A stretch of 64,000 bases of DNA from Anthoceros angustus. Lineage: Eukaryota; Streptophyta; Anthocerotopsida; Anthocerotales; Anthocerotaceae. A program made the position numbers and the translations under genes. The notes under the pieces were generated by a model. It was given only the letters and a program-made list of their open reading frames with translations, had not been told where the DNA came from and did not search any database. Below, piece by piece: positions 46,501 through 58,374 of this stretch (positions within the stretch are counted from its first letter, which is position 1; each line of letters opens with the position of its first letter). Location: assembly GCA_010909165.1 (NCBI GenBank), contig MU008201.1, forward strand, positions 1 through 64,000, given 5' to 3'.

Positions 46501-49158
46501 ACTGCCCAGAAGGCAATGTTGCATTGTGCCTTGTGCGAGAGGGAGTTCAACCAGAAGGCGGAGCTCAGTAGGCACTGGTCTCTGCAACATGAGAAGGAAG
46601 CTTCCCTTTTCCTGAAGAGCCTCTCCTGCAGGACCTGTCAATTTGAAGCATCCAGCTTGCCGGTGATGCAAAGCCATTCGCAGGAGCAGCACCGAGATCT
46701 GCCTTTGGAGTATCTATGCTGGTGGATCTGTATCTCATGTGAGAGCTCGTTTGCAAATTGGGAGGCATTGTGGCATCATGTCACCCTGTTGCATGCCGAT
46801 CAGCTGATGCATCATTCCCAGGCCATTGGTGGTTCCTCTTGGAAGCCACGGCATTGCTCGTTGGATGGTGTGCAGCAGGAAGCTGGTTGGAAGTGTGACA
46901 CATCCTATACAGAGATGGCCACTGGCCTGGAATTGTTCGCAGAATATGGGGCTCCTGTGGATTCTTCCAATGTTAATGGTGGCTTGGAGATGCTTGGCGC
47001 TTCGTCTGATACTCAAATGCCTTCATCACATAATCCACCGGCAGCGCATCGGGGCAGAGGTAGGGGTAGACCTAGGGGGAGGGCCAGGGGAAGAGATAGA
47101 CCTAGAGGCCGGAGCAGGGGCACAGTTAGAAGGTCAGACCTTGTGGATGGTGTACAGCAAGACATTTTTGTAAAGAGAACGAAGTTAAACCCAAGTCCAC
47201 AAGGCTGTGTCATGGTTAATGAGAAAGATACTGGACTCGCCAAGACAGATCTAAATCCATCGGGTGCCATCGCAGACATGGGACCTGTACCACAACACAA
47301 CATTGAGCAAGGTGCCGCAGGGGAGGAAACTGCATTGCCAGGTTGTCATGAAGGTGTCGAAGCGATGAGGGATTTCAAACCCTCGACGCGGGATATGGAA
47401 ATGGATGGGCAGCGAGTTGTAAATAGGAACAGTTTGGGTGGGGGTGTAGGACATTTTCTTTCGGAACAGGAGCTTAGATTATCAGGGATACTAGCTGATT
47501 TACACTTTCCATCAAGGAATGCTTCGGAAGTCTTGCTCTGTGAGGACATGAGTCATGGGCTAGAGCCTTTGCAGGTGCCTTGTGTTGTTGACCGAGATGT
47601 GTTGGACGTACTCTTTGATGGCCCCCTTTCGCATGATGAGAAGCAACGCAAGATATCAGAGCTTACTTCATGGAAGAACTTTGTCTATGTCATCAAGCGA
47701 TCTCTTGATCCATCGTTGGGCATTGACACAAAGGTAGTGTGTCGAGTGGAGACATGATGCCAAACTTCCTCAAGGGAACTTGTTATGACCTTTAACTTGT
47801 GGGTGAAGCTCCTGCTTAGAGTAGCTTTTATGATATGTTCGTTGCTGTTGTGCAGGATTTTCAGGTGGGATGTTCTTGTCCAATGGGGAAATGTGTGCCT
47901 GAGCACTGTGACCATGTCAAAATCTTCGACAATGACAATTGTGCTGCTTGTGACCTGCATGGACGTCCTATGCATGGCAGGTTCCCATACGACGAAGACG
48001 GTCGGATAATTCTCCAGGTAAGGGGAATGTGGTTTCACGGGCCACTCAGCTACTCTCTCCTGGTTGACTTGCATCTCAGTGAGTATTATTCCTTTGATGA
48101 AAACCTGAATGGAATGAAACTGCAGGAGGGTTTCTTGGTGTACGAATGTAATTCAAGCTGTCACTGCCTGGAAGATTGTCAAAACAGGGTCTTACAGAAA
48201 GGAGTCCAAGTGAAGCTTCAAGTTTACAAAACGAGACATAAGGTACTGTTACGTAGTTTGTGTCCAAGCACCCGGAACCTGGACGATTTTGCATGGCAAG
48301 TTTGCTGCACATGGGCTGGGCTGTCTCATCATGAGACTCTGCTGTAGGGCTGGGCTGTCAGGGCTGCTGAACCAATTCCTCTAGGAACTTTCGTGTGTGA
48401 GTACGTTGGGGAGGTGCTAAGTGACAAGGAGGCAAACAAGAGAGGTGAAAGGTATGCTGCTGCCTTTTCAGTTTGTCCCATTTTCGGGCTGAGTGATTTA
48501 TGCTCTCCCAGGGAAGCGGGGCATGGGATTTTTTGCTTACGGGCAAGGCTCTCACTTCTCCGCAATCTTAGTTGGATTGTTTGATTAAATGATTGAGATG
48601 GATTGCACTTGAATACTAGGAATGGAATCCTGTGCAGGTACGACCAATTGGGCTGCAGCTACTTGTATGATATTGACGTCCACCTTGATACTTCCGGGAG
48701 GGCGAACAACAGAATACGTCCTTATGTAATAGATGCAACGCGCAATGGAAATGTTTCCCGCTTTATAAATCACAGGTAAACCTTTTTGCATGAGATGTCT
48801 CTGTCCTGTTACGCGAAAATGAATGTCAAGCATGACAGATTTCTTGTTGCAGTTGCTCTCCGAACCTTGTAAATTACCAGGTTCTTGTCGAAAGCATGGA
48901 TTGCCAGCTTGCCCACATAGGCCTGTATGCCAGTCGCGATGTAAGTTAACTGAGTGGAAGATGTGCCCTACTTGTAGGCCTACTTCATTTTCTGCCTGAA
49001 AATCATTCTTCAATGATGCCTACTGAAAGCCATCTTCAATGCTTCTGCAGATCGCTGTCGGGGAAGAGCTAGCGTATGACTACAGATACAAACTGCTTCC
49101 CGGAAAGGGCTGTCCATGTCAGTGTGGATCTGCGAACTGTCGCGGAAGGCTGTATTAG
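43582..49158 (+). CDS. SUVR5: SUVR5-like SET-domain histone methyltransferase
   Basis: A multi-exon gene. The N-terminal part (43582-45200) holds [36 protein letters not shown] and [20 protein letters not shown], then a large exon to about 47735. This carries two Cys/His modules ([35 protein letters not shown]), three C2H2 zinc fingers at about 46528-46794, and an AT-hook-like [15 protein letters not shown]. The pre-SET Cys cluster ([15 protein letters not shown]) is at about 47875. The SET domain spans 48351-49120 in several exons: [54 protein letters not shown], and post-[22 protein letters not shown] and the post-SET Cys are present. In Arabidopsis SUVR5 binds DNA through its fingers and deposits H3K9me2 independently of DNA methylation. 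A G-run near 43790 breaks the frame in the first part. The start is uncertain. Confidence 0.9.
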
Positions 49159-49159
49159 G

Positions 49160-50397
49160 AGGAACCGAGGTGCACCATGTCACCATTTTTTGACAGAACT
49201 TCTCATCTCTTGTTTGAATGGTTTTCCTCGAAGGGCGTGCAAAGGGCCCTGCTTCTTCAAGGCTTTTGTGCGTGTTGTCTGGGGACTTAGGCAGCGCTGT
49301 TGTATAACCTGTTTCTTTCAGTTGTAAATGGCAATAGAGTGGTGATGGTGTGGCCTTCTAGGACGTGAACCATGGATTCTAAGGACTAGCTTGCCAGGAA
49401 AAGTCGTCTCGATCTGATGAAGTCACGTGGAGGAAAGGGAAAACAAAGATTCTGACACTGCACCCCCTACATCTCTAAAGGGGGACTTGATTTCAGTAGT
49501 CTTCTCTTTCACACGGACCATTTTCCCCAGAATGAGATATTACAGCTTATGAGTCTCCTATGAACATCAATTGTCAATCACTCAAAGTGTCAGTTCGTGA
49601 AAAGCCTTGCTTCCTCATATGAAGGTCTTATATGCTATAGCTTATCTGTCAACTTTCTTTATCTGTCAACTTTCTTTGGAGGAGCGTGTTCTCATCTGCC
49701 TGTTAGCTGCTCCATCGGTGCGCTGCAGCAGATCCGACCGCTCAAGAAGAGGACTTGTTTTTGCGGTTTCGTTGCTCGATCAAACTATGGGTCCTGAAGC
49801 TGAGGACATGGTTTGAGACGTAGTAGCACTGATCTGCCAGCTACCATGCCTCAATTGCAAATGACACAGCTGCAAACAGCAAGTGAAGGAAGCACTGCAG
49901 CGAGTTCTGGCTCGTGCTCAAAGCTTCGCCAAGAATGTAAGAAGCCTTCTAATCATGTTGCCAGCGTAGCTGCCGGCAGCTATGGTATGTGTTGGGCACT
50001 TTACAGCTCCCACTTCAACGAGGTGTGCAACATGTACATGTGCCACTACCAGTGGATCTGGAGATGTGGAGAATGTCAAGTTGTCAATGGTGGTGGAGAG
50101 GCCGCGTCTAGGATGCTTTTTCAGCTGCTGCGAACTTGCAAGTGAACATGGCGTTGACGTTCACTAGTGTTGGATCGCAACTGGAGCTTGAGGCCAGGTA
50201 CACGTGCAATCTTGCGACGTCAAGATGCGAGGTAGGCATGCCATGCAGGATGCGAGGTCCACATGTAAATGGCGATCCTGGCCTCCGTTCATCAGCATTC
50301 TCGCCAGCTGCATTGGGCACTGCGTTTCCGAGTAGGTAGCATTGAAGTTCAAGGGTAGAATTGGAAATTGGAACAGATCGATTGTCACCGATCTACC
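49160..50397. other. Intergenic, no gene recognised
   Basis: An 18-bp direct repeat, TATCTGTCAACTTTCTTT, lies at about 49643. A 110-codon open frame at 49813-50145 lacks recognisable features. The last part is presumably the promoter of the next gene. Confidence 0.45.
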
Positions 50398-52020
50398 ATG
50401 GCATTCTCAGGCAGAGCTATGGCAGGATTGGCGCTAGTAGTGGCTGTGAGTGCTGTTTGATACTGGTCTTTTAATGCAAGTTTTGGACTCGAGTTTGATT
50501 CGTTTGGATGGTCGCTGAACTGGTTCTGCATTATCCACATGTGTTGCAGATCCTGGCGATTGCTGCAGGGGGCTCTGCAGGCTTGGAGGTGAGTAGTCTA
50601 GACTGCCCAGGTCGAGAGTGTTGTGATTTGGGGGCCATTGTAGCGGGTTGATGCTGATGCTGACGTTGAGAATGCGCGGGTGTGCTTGAAATTGAGCAGG
50701 GCTTGTCAAGCGGCCCACGGAAGTTGCTGGCCAGCAATTACGAGTGGTACAACCGTGAGAAGCACGAGGTGCGCGACGCCGCCCTGTCCAAGCCACTGGA
50801 CGTGGAAGACGATGACAACGACATGCTCGTCTACGGCAGGTATACGAGTTCAAGGTCTGTGAAGCTGGAGACGGAAGAGGACTCTAAGAAACACGGTCAG
50901 GAGGAAACGAAGGGAGAGGAGAAGAAGGGCGAGGACGAGAAGGAAAAGGAGGAACAGAAGAAGGAGGAGCAAGGGAAGAAGGAAAAGGAGGAAGAGAAGA
51001 AGAAGAAGGGCGGGGAGCAAAAGGTGAGCAAGACTCAGGAGGAACAGGACAAGGGGCGAGAGAAGAAGGAGGAGGAGGAAGAGAAGACGAAAGACGAGAA
51101 GAAGAACGACGAAAAGAACAAGGAGCAAAAGAAGGAGGAGGAAGAGGAGATTAAGAAGGAGGAGGAAGGGAAGAAGGAGGAAGACGAGAAAAAGAACAAG
51201 GAGCAAAAGGAGTTAGAGAAGAAGAACAAGGACCACAAAGAGCAAGAGAAGAGCTACGAACAAAACAAGGAGCAGGAGAAGAAGGGGGAAGAGGAGAAGA
51301 ACAAGGTCCAGAAGGGGGAAGAGCAGAAGGAGCAAGAGAAGAAGGGGGAAGAGGAGAAGAACAAGGACCACAAAGACGAAAAGAACAAGGAGCAAGAGAA
51401 GAAGGGGGAAGAGGAGAAGAACAAGGACTATAAAGACGAAAAGAACAAGGAGCAAGAGAAGAAGGGGAAGAGGAGAAGAACAAGGACTATAAAGACGAAA
51501 AGAACAAGGAGCAAGAGAGGAAGGGGAAGAGAAGAACAAGGACCACAAAGACGAAAAGAACAAGGAGCAAGAGAGAAGAAGGGGAAGAACAAGGACCACA
51601 AAGACGAAAAGAACAAGGAGCAAGAGAAGAAGAAGGGGGAACAGAACAAGGAGCACGAGAAGAAGGGGAAGAGGAGAAGAACAAGGACCACAAAGACGAA
51701 AAGAACAAGGAGCAAGAGAAGAAGGGGGAACAGAACAAGGAGCAAGAGAAGAAGGGGAAGAGGAGAAGAACAAGGACCACAAAGACGAAAAGAACAAGGA
51801 GCAAGAGAAGAAGGGGGAAGAGGAGAAGAACAAGGACCACAAAGACGAAAAGAACAAGGAGCAAGAGGAGAAGAAGGGGGAAGAGGAGAAGAATAAGGAC
51901 CACAAAGACGAAAAGAATAAGGAGCAAGAGAAGAAGAAGGGGGAAGAGGAGAAGAAGGAGCAGGAGAAGAAGAAGGAGGAAGAGCAGAAGCGGGGAAGAG
52001 GAGAAGAAGCAAAAGGGTAA
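50398..52020 (+). CDS. Secretory Lys/Glu-rich repeat protein
   Basis: Exon 1 (50398-50445) and exon 2 (50550-50588) code a signal peptide: MAFSGRAMAGLALVVA|ILAI, then AAGGSAGLE. Exon 3 starts at 50700 with GLSSGPRKLLASNYEWYNRE and an acidic segment (DVEDDDNDMLVYGRY). It then becomes almost only K, E, Q, D and N, with tandem units of about 60 bp coding KNKDHKDEKNKEQEKKGEEE. From about 51460 the unit alternates between four and five G in AAGGGGGAAG, so the frame flips to Arg-rich and other readings. The family is unknown; the lack of order and high charge recall LEA-like or cell-wall proteins, but this is only analogy. The end is uncertain because of the frame flips. Confidence 0.6.
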
Positions 52021-52408
52021 GGGTCACAAAGACAACTAAAGCACGTGCATAAACTAATAGCTGCACGTGCATAACTAATAGCTCAATTGACGAGTAGTTG
52101 CCAATATTGTTCTCAAGCAAACTTCCAGTAGTCCCTCATTTGATCTGGAATGTATAGTTCTCAGATTTTTCTGCAGTTAATCTATATCAGATTGTACTCG
52201 TTGGGGTAACATGATGTATTTGTGGAAGTCTTATCACTTCCTCGCACTTGTTGAAGCCACATGGGGGTATTCTGATGAATCTCTTATGAACAAGAAGTCA
52301 CATGGGAATATGAGCCCAGGACATATTCTTATATGTGATCGACATAATTCACACTCAAGCCAACATTTTCAAGCATTATTTTTGCGTTAACCATTATGAT
52401 CAATAGTT

Positions 52409-52491
52409 AAACGTTAAATATGTTTCTGGCGATGTACGCATGACATGCCAAGCATGTCATGCGTACATCGCCAGAAACATATTTAACGTTT
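52409..52491. repeat. Perfect 40-bp inverted repeat with 3-nt loop
   Basis: Arms 52409-52448 and 52452-52491 are exactly complementary over all 40 bases (left arm begins AAACGTTAAATATGTTTCTG), separated only by CAA. It lies in AT-rich intergenic DNA. Confidence 0.97.
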
Positions 52492-52959
52492 TCGGAAGGC
52501 ATTGGAGGGAGACACATATTTTCCTTTAAACACAATGCCCTATTTCCGAGAGACACATATTTGCCTTTTTAAGTTTCAAGGCAAGACACAATGCTGACAG
52601 AAACTCGGTACTCCTCCCCTTTCCATACCAGTCTTGAAAGCGGAACCATCAAATATCAAACTTGGTTTGGACTAGAAAACAGTAGTGTCATATACGGATT
52701 GGGTCCAAGCACGGTTAGGTAGACCACATTATGTGGGGACGGACGCAACGCGTATTTATGTCCACATGTGGACGTAGTTACCTTCTGAAAATTCTCCCCA
52801 CTAGAATATCTATCGAAATGATTCAATTTTTTTCCCATAACTAAGAGCAAGGCAACAAGTCCACAGTAAAATGCTCAGAGTTAAAGGATATGATTTGTGC
52901 ATATGGTATTTAATTGTTTGATCACGGATGGACAAGTGAACTTTGGACACAAAAAGTGA

Positions 52960-53215
52960 GCACAAGACACACAACCCAAGTTCATTTGAATTTCAAACCA
53001 TCCCATCAAGTGAACACGGAACAGAGTGAGTCTCAGATATCACACTCAAGTTTGGCACTTGTTCAAATTTCAAAGTTTGGAATACGGAATTTCAAAGTCC
53101 GGCTTTGGCGGAATTTCAAACCATCCTCAAGTGAACACGGAACACTAAAAGTGAGGCATGGTCACAAACAAGTGTAAACTTGTTTGAATTTCAAAGTTTG
53201 GGTAAGCGGAATTTC
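52960..53215. repeat. GAATTTCAAA / CAAGTGAACACGGAAC direct repeats
   Basis: GAATTTCAAACCATC and CAAGTGAACACGGAACA each occur twice, and GAATTTCAAAG[TA] variants occur four to five times, in a scrambled tandem pattern with no coding capacity. Otherwise 52020-53230 is AT-rich spacer. Confidence 0.75.
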
Positions 53216-53489
53216 AAAACGAGGTACCCAAGTTCTGCGGCTCATCTTTGATGAGAGCATAACCTCCGATCTGCACGCTGCGAGCCTTTCGCCTTCATGC
53301 TTTGGAGGGCTCGGTACCGTGTGTGAACCATGTGCCTAGTATTGTGAGCTGCGACGGAGGAGGCGGGAAGGGAGCCCTCGAGCGAGGCCAAGGAATCGAA
53401 TGGCTCCAGTGCATCCCTCTTGAGTGCACTTAAGAGAGCGAAGCACGCTGGAAGCGCCGATGGAGGGAAAAGCAATTTGAAATGTATCT

Positions 53490-56400
53490 TTGTGTGTGGA
53501 AGATGTTAGGCAAGATCGGAGCATCTTTGCTGTGGAGGAGGCACCCTTACATGGTGAGAAGGGATCTTATCCACGATTGAATGTTGTTGTGGAAGAACGG
53601 AGCAGGCCGAGGGCAGAGCAAACAACACCTCTTTCATCCACAGAGCGGTCAAGGCGGTTCCGTGCACGGCAAGGGGCGGTGGGATCTCACCCAGGTCAGC
53701 GATAGGGCCGTTGTGATGCACAGTGTGGCCGTGTTGCTCGTGAACTTGGTCACATTTTCTTACATAGAACTGCCCACTTCAATTCTGATAGCAAGGCCAA
53801 GGTGCTAGATGCTTTTTCCAGGCTTCGTGGCCTCAAGGAGTTCTTCCTGCGTGAGGGGTGAAGGCTCAAGCCACATCCCTAGCTTTCCGGAACATCGGGC
53901 GGCCATGAAGAAGGCTGGAGTGTACAAGCGTCGATAAGTTGAAGGCAAGACAAACCTTCATGAATATTGTGCTTACTGAGGATGTGAGGCAAGAAGCTGG
54001 AGCATCTGCCCTTGGCCGGGTCCTTGGGGTCAGCAGGCGTGTTGTGGCACGCCATCTTCAGACCCGCGGCGATTTGCAAAGTGCACCAGAGGAGGTGCAC
54101 TGGTGTGGGTGGGGACGGAAGGCTCGTTCCGATTGTTTGACCCAAGAGGTAAAGCAAGCTGTTTTGCAATTTTGGGAGACGGCATCAAGGCCTTCCTCCA
54201 ACTCCAAGGATGCTAGGCGGCAACGGGTGGCTCCTCTTGTATTCCACACCCACATAATCCATTTCCTGGATACCTCTCAGGTGATCAGTTCAACGTGTTT
54301 TGTCTTTGCTACTTCCACTGGTGGTGAGCACACTGCCACTGGTGGTGAGCGCATCTCCTTGCCTAGTGCCTCTATCCATGCTTGCGCTGGAACACTGCCA
54401 CTAACCTTGTAAGTTGTTACACCGCCACCGTCACCACTACATGTGACCCCGATGGCTACTGCTGTCACTCTCCATGTTCAGCCCTTCCTTCCGTGTGGTG
54501 ATTGTCGCTGAGCCGCTTCATCATTTTGCTTGCGCTGGTCTCGTCATTTGTTCTTGCTCATTTGTTCGGTGCAATGCTCATTTGCTCTTGCTCATTTGCC
54601 CGGCTCCGGTCATTTGTCCTGCTTCGGGCATTTGCGCTAGCTCCTGGTCATTTGCGCTCGGTCATTTGCGCTGGTCTCGTCATTTGTTCGGGTGCAATGC
54701 TCATTTGCGGCCTCGTCATTTGTTGGTGCAATGCTCATTTGCTCTTGCTCTTGCTCATTTCATCTGTATGCAATGCTCATTTGTAGACCCAGTTCACTTG
54801 AGGATGTCCAGGCTCACTTTCTTTGAGAGGAGGCACTTCATGTGGCTCTTTAGAGGGTTGTGTTCGAGCATGCATTGTCGTGTTTGATCTGCAGATGTAG
54901 TTTTTTGCGCTTTCGAAAGGAGCATCCGAACATCAACATTGGCCAACGAGCATTTGAAAGCTGAAGCCCTTCTTCATCAAGTCCCAAGAGAGAAATGTCA
55001 TTGTTGTAGGTACCATGTCGAGATGGCGTTTTGAAGGACGCCTGAACTTGCTACGCAGTGCCACATCAAAGTGCACCTCTGGCGTGTGGGTGTGGAGAGA
55101 AACCCGAGGAGGGGACAAGTGCTACGCTCCTCGGAGATGTTTTACCTCCGTCCGCGAGATGGTGCAATCTGTTTTATGTCCTAGAGCACCGGATGAGGAC
55201 CGCATAGGCGAAAATGTTTGCTTGGTAAATGCGGCTTGTGGAGTTTCTAAGCTGGCCCTCATCCTAAGGAGGTTTCACAAGCAATTTTGGAGGTGAAGTG
55301 GCGGTGCTTTGAGTACCGTAAGTGGGAGTGAATGAGGACGGAACCTCTAAGACCGTAATAAAGCTAGTCTATAGGGAAACTCATCCTTGGCGATGATTGA
55401 ATTCCTTCAAGATAAGCTGGCTGCCTTCATTTCACATGATTACGTCCAAAGATGGCAAGCCACAGGTTTTGAATGCATTGATTGGTTTCGAGGATGTGAT
55501 AGTTTCATATGGACTTCTCGCAGAACTATGCTTTCCAAGTTCGAGCGAGATACAATCAATGCACCGCATAGTGATCAAGTGACTATCCTAGTCCATGTTA
55601 CATATATGCGGATGGGGCGGTGGTAGAGGAGGACCCCTATTGCAATGTTCAAAAGTTTTACCACTTTTACATTAGTGATGACATGCGACGACACTCTCTT
55701 TGTCCAAAGATGCCCTTATGCTACTGGGGATGTTGCTGTCCAATGGATACAAGAGGCCACGGAGCATTGGATGTGGTCGGATGGTGCACTTCCGGTTTAA
55801 GGCTTGCGACCAAGCTATTTTGTGGCGGTACCCGGTCTAACGGGGATGCAAAATCTTTGTGGAGTTATTTTGGGTCGGGACACGGAAAAGGGGAGCACGA
55901 TGGGGCGGTGCCATATTAAAGAGGGCACTACGTGGAGAAGAGTCACACCTTCACCGACAAGGCTGCAGTCAGACGTTGTCGAGTTCTGCGTTCAGATATC
56001 TCATGGGGCATCCTCCTATGCAAGTGGCGAAGGCGGTGCAGAGGGTTTTTGGTTGGTGGGAAAGAATGAAGTCAACCGCAGTGCCGTGGGGTGTGCACCA
56101 ATCCGGGTTCTAAAGGCATGCACATTTACGGGACTCGTGGATGCAACCAACCTCGGCTCAAGATGCGGCATCTAGCGTGTTTTGTGCTATTTGCATGGGC
56201 GGTGACCATGCGGCATGTGAGTCGATGCCCCATGGCATCGGCATTCGATTACTTTGAGGCCGGACAATAGGGATCCTGGTGACCCGGTGCACTGCACCAT
56301 TGCTGCTAAATGCTCCTGGAGAGGATGGGCCGCCTGCTGCTGTTGACGACGAGGTTGCAAATGAGGATGTCTCTGAACTCGCAGACCTCTTAGAGCTCGG

Positions 56401-56716
56401 AGACAACTTTCTGGTGCGTGCAGATCCTAGGGATGAAGGTTCAAGTTTTTATTTGGCAAAATGCACTGTTGCAGTGCATGTGACCACGGAGCACATTACC
56501 TGTCCATGGAGCAAGCAAAACTTCCTCCCAGGTGACAAGGTAGTTGTGGGCCAATACTACTACTCCGGGCGTGAGCCGGATGGTTGTGTGTACACTTTGG
56601 ACTACGATTCGCGGAGGTCACCCTTCTTTCAACTGCGTGAGAGCGCAAGTTCCCCGTTGGAACGAGTGGAAGGAGGCCGGCTATTGTATGTCTGGACTCG
56701 ACACGGAGTCCTTTAA
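53490..56716 (+). pseudogene. Decayed transposase-like gene (class uncertain)
   Basis: Coding pieces in changing frames follow one another: LSSTERSRRFRARQ (about 53630); ASALGRVLGVSRRVVARHLQ, an HTH-like segment (about 54000-54060); LTQEVKQAVLQFWETASRPS (about 54137); EFLQDKLAAFISHDYVQRWQ (about 55400); YCNVQKFYHFYISDDMRRHS (about 55637); WSYFGSGHGKGEHDGAVPY (about 55860-55917); and KRALRGEESH. GSGHGKGEHDG resembles the SHGKGxxDGxG element of a family of DDE-type transposase-like proteins, which I cannot name with certainty. The tail 56279-56716 has ELGDNFLVRADPRDEGSSFY and FLPGDKVVVGQYYYSG. Many stops and shifts interrupt it, so it is inactive. Confidence 0.5.
54530..54785 (+). repeat. TCATTTG minisatellite
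   Basis: About fifteen copies of [GC]TCATTTG, many extended to GCAATGCTCATTTG or CTTGCTCATTTG, interrupt the transposase-like gene. Confidence 0.85.
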
Positions 56717-56960
56717 AGAGCTTGTGAGGGAGGGAAACTAGGACATATGCCCATGCCTTCACGAAATGACCTTGATCTGACTTCTAAATACCATGGTCTG
56801 GTAACCATCTTCACACGCAAAAGGCCTCGATGCACTCCGCATGAATATGGAGCACTTTGCCTGAATTGCAGCATTGCGGGTGATAAGCTCTAACGCAAAA
56901 TCCGGCTGAAAACCCCCCGCCGTCGAGGTTTGTACAGTGTAAGCTTGAAGCAAGTGAGCC

Positions 56961-57320
56961 ATGGCTGCGGAGATGGGTGCGGGTGTTGCTGCGGTGGCAG
57001 GCGCGGGGGTCGCAGCGATGGCAGGAGCGGGTGTCGGTGCGATTGCGGGAGCGAGTGTGGGTGCGATGGCGGGCACGGGGGTTGGAGCAATACCGGAAGC
57101 AGATGGCAGGCGAAGACCATTCATGGCTCAGGCAGCCTACTGGGCAAGTGTCCGGGAAGACCTGCGTGGTCATTTGGCGGTGATCCGGCAACCGCAGATC
57201 CGGCAGGCGCAGATGATGCTTGAGAGACTACCCACGTCCAGCGAGCAGTCAGTGATCATAGACATCGGTGGCCCACCAGAAGATGAGAGTGAGGATACAC
57301 AATCCGTGCAGTCAAGCTAG
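56961..57320 (+). CDS. Gly/Ala-repeat open frame, unknown
   Basis: A 119-residue frame starts MAAEMGAGVAAVAGAGVAAM and continues with GAGVGAIAGASVG-like repeats, then AQAAYWASVREDLRGHLAVI and an acidic end. The second half looks like ordinary coding sequence. It sits between two transposase-like relics and may belong to one of them. Not recognised. Confidence 0.35.
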   Translation: MAAEMGAGVAAVAGAGVAAMAGAGVGAIAGASVGAMAGTGVGAIPEADGRRRPFMAQAAYWASVREDLRGHLAVIRQPQIRQAQMMLERLPTSSEQSVIIDIGGPPEDESEDTQSVQSS

Positions 57321-57483
57321 TCTCCAAGAAGGAATCAAGAAACGGGGAAACTAGAGGTGTATCATGTCAGAGAGACTATTTTCCGGCCCATGTTTGTTCT
57401 TGCGTGCTCGGGGAGTGTGTGTTGGAAGGAAGGCTCTCCCTATGCACATGCGGGAGGCTCTCTTGATTCACTAGTGAAAAACG

Positions 57484-58338
57484 TCAAAATTGTCCAACAT
57501 TGGAGTCAAGTTTCCCAATTTTTGTCCATTCAAGTCTCTCCATTGTCCAGAAGTCTAGCCACCTACAATTCAGCGTTTGGTCCGTGCCTCTAGGGCTTCT
57601 TCTAGCGTGGCCTGCACTGTAGGGCTTACCCAATACTTGACAACCTCGTTCTTGTTGTGGGGATCCAGCTTGGCTTGCTCCAGCATCTCGACTTTGGCGC
57701 ACCACGTAGTCCGCCTGCAGACTTGCTTGCCCAAGCCTTCCCTTGTTGAAGCTCGTATAGCGTGGCCCTACTTCCACGTAATAATTACCCTCTACAACCT
57801 CGGGGCCTGCGAATGGGAAGACCCTTCCAAAATTTGTCTTCATGCCGCTTGAGTTTGTGCACACCTTCACACACGAGGAGGTAGAAGTTAACGTTCTCTA
57901 TATTGCTCCGGCATCTCGACTTTGGCTCGCGTGAATGCGCGGCGTTGCCCAAGCCTTCCCTTGTTAGAAGCTCGTATAGCGTGGCCCTACTTCCACGTAA
58001 TAATTACCCTCTACAACCTCGGCGCTGCGAATGGGAAGACCCTTCCAAAATTTGTCTTCATGCCGCGCTTCGAGTTTGTGCACACCCTTCACACACCTGA
58101 GGAGGTAGAAGTTAACGTTCTCTATATTGCCTGGCTCCGCACGTACCATATAGTTATCCCCAGGCTCCAACTCTTGCACTGCTGGAGGCAAGTGACTAGT
58201 CTTCGATCTTGCTGAATGTGCTGGCTTGGTCGTCTTTGGAGCCTTACGCTTCGTGCCTCTTTTCCCAGAGCGGGTCCCCATGCTCACAGCAGCCTCACTA
58301 TTATCCTGCTGCACCAAATCTATGCCCACCCCATTCAC
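57484..58338 (-). pseudogene. Paralogue of the transposase tail domain, with internal duplication
   Basis: The minus strand reads ELEPGDNYMVRAEPGNIENV, FYLLRCVKGVHKLEARHEDK and EVVEGNYYVEVGPRYTSF. This aligns with ELGDNFLVRADPRDEG ... FYLAKCTVAVHV ... GDKVVVGQYYYSG of the plus-strand relic at 56390-56570. Upstream on this strand is a basic stretch (SGKRGTKRKAPKTTK). A unit of about 220 bp is repeated at 57681-57906 and 57908-58132, so the last part of the domain occurs twice. Frames are interrupted. Confidence 0.6.
57681..58132. repeat. Tandem duplication, period about 218 bp
   Basis: CATCTCGACTTTGGC, CCAAGCCTTCCCTTGTT, AGCTCGTATAGCGTGGCCCT and GAAGTTAACGTTCTCTATAT occur in order in both copies, with few differences besides short indels. 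Confidence 0.9.
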
Positions 58339-58374
58339 ATTCCCAACGAGACAATGCAGCGACTCCTCGGTGTG

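Noticed and set aside
49813-50145. 110-codon open frame as a gene
   Set aside because: No similarity to a known family, no splice structure, and no protein-like pattern beyond chance.
50850-52120. Leu/Ser/Phe-rich minus-strand frames opposite the K/E-rich gene
   Set aside because: These are antisense readings of the AAG/GAG repeats; signal peptide and introns support the plus strand only.
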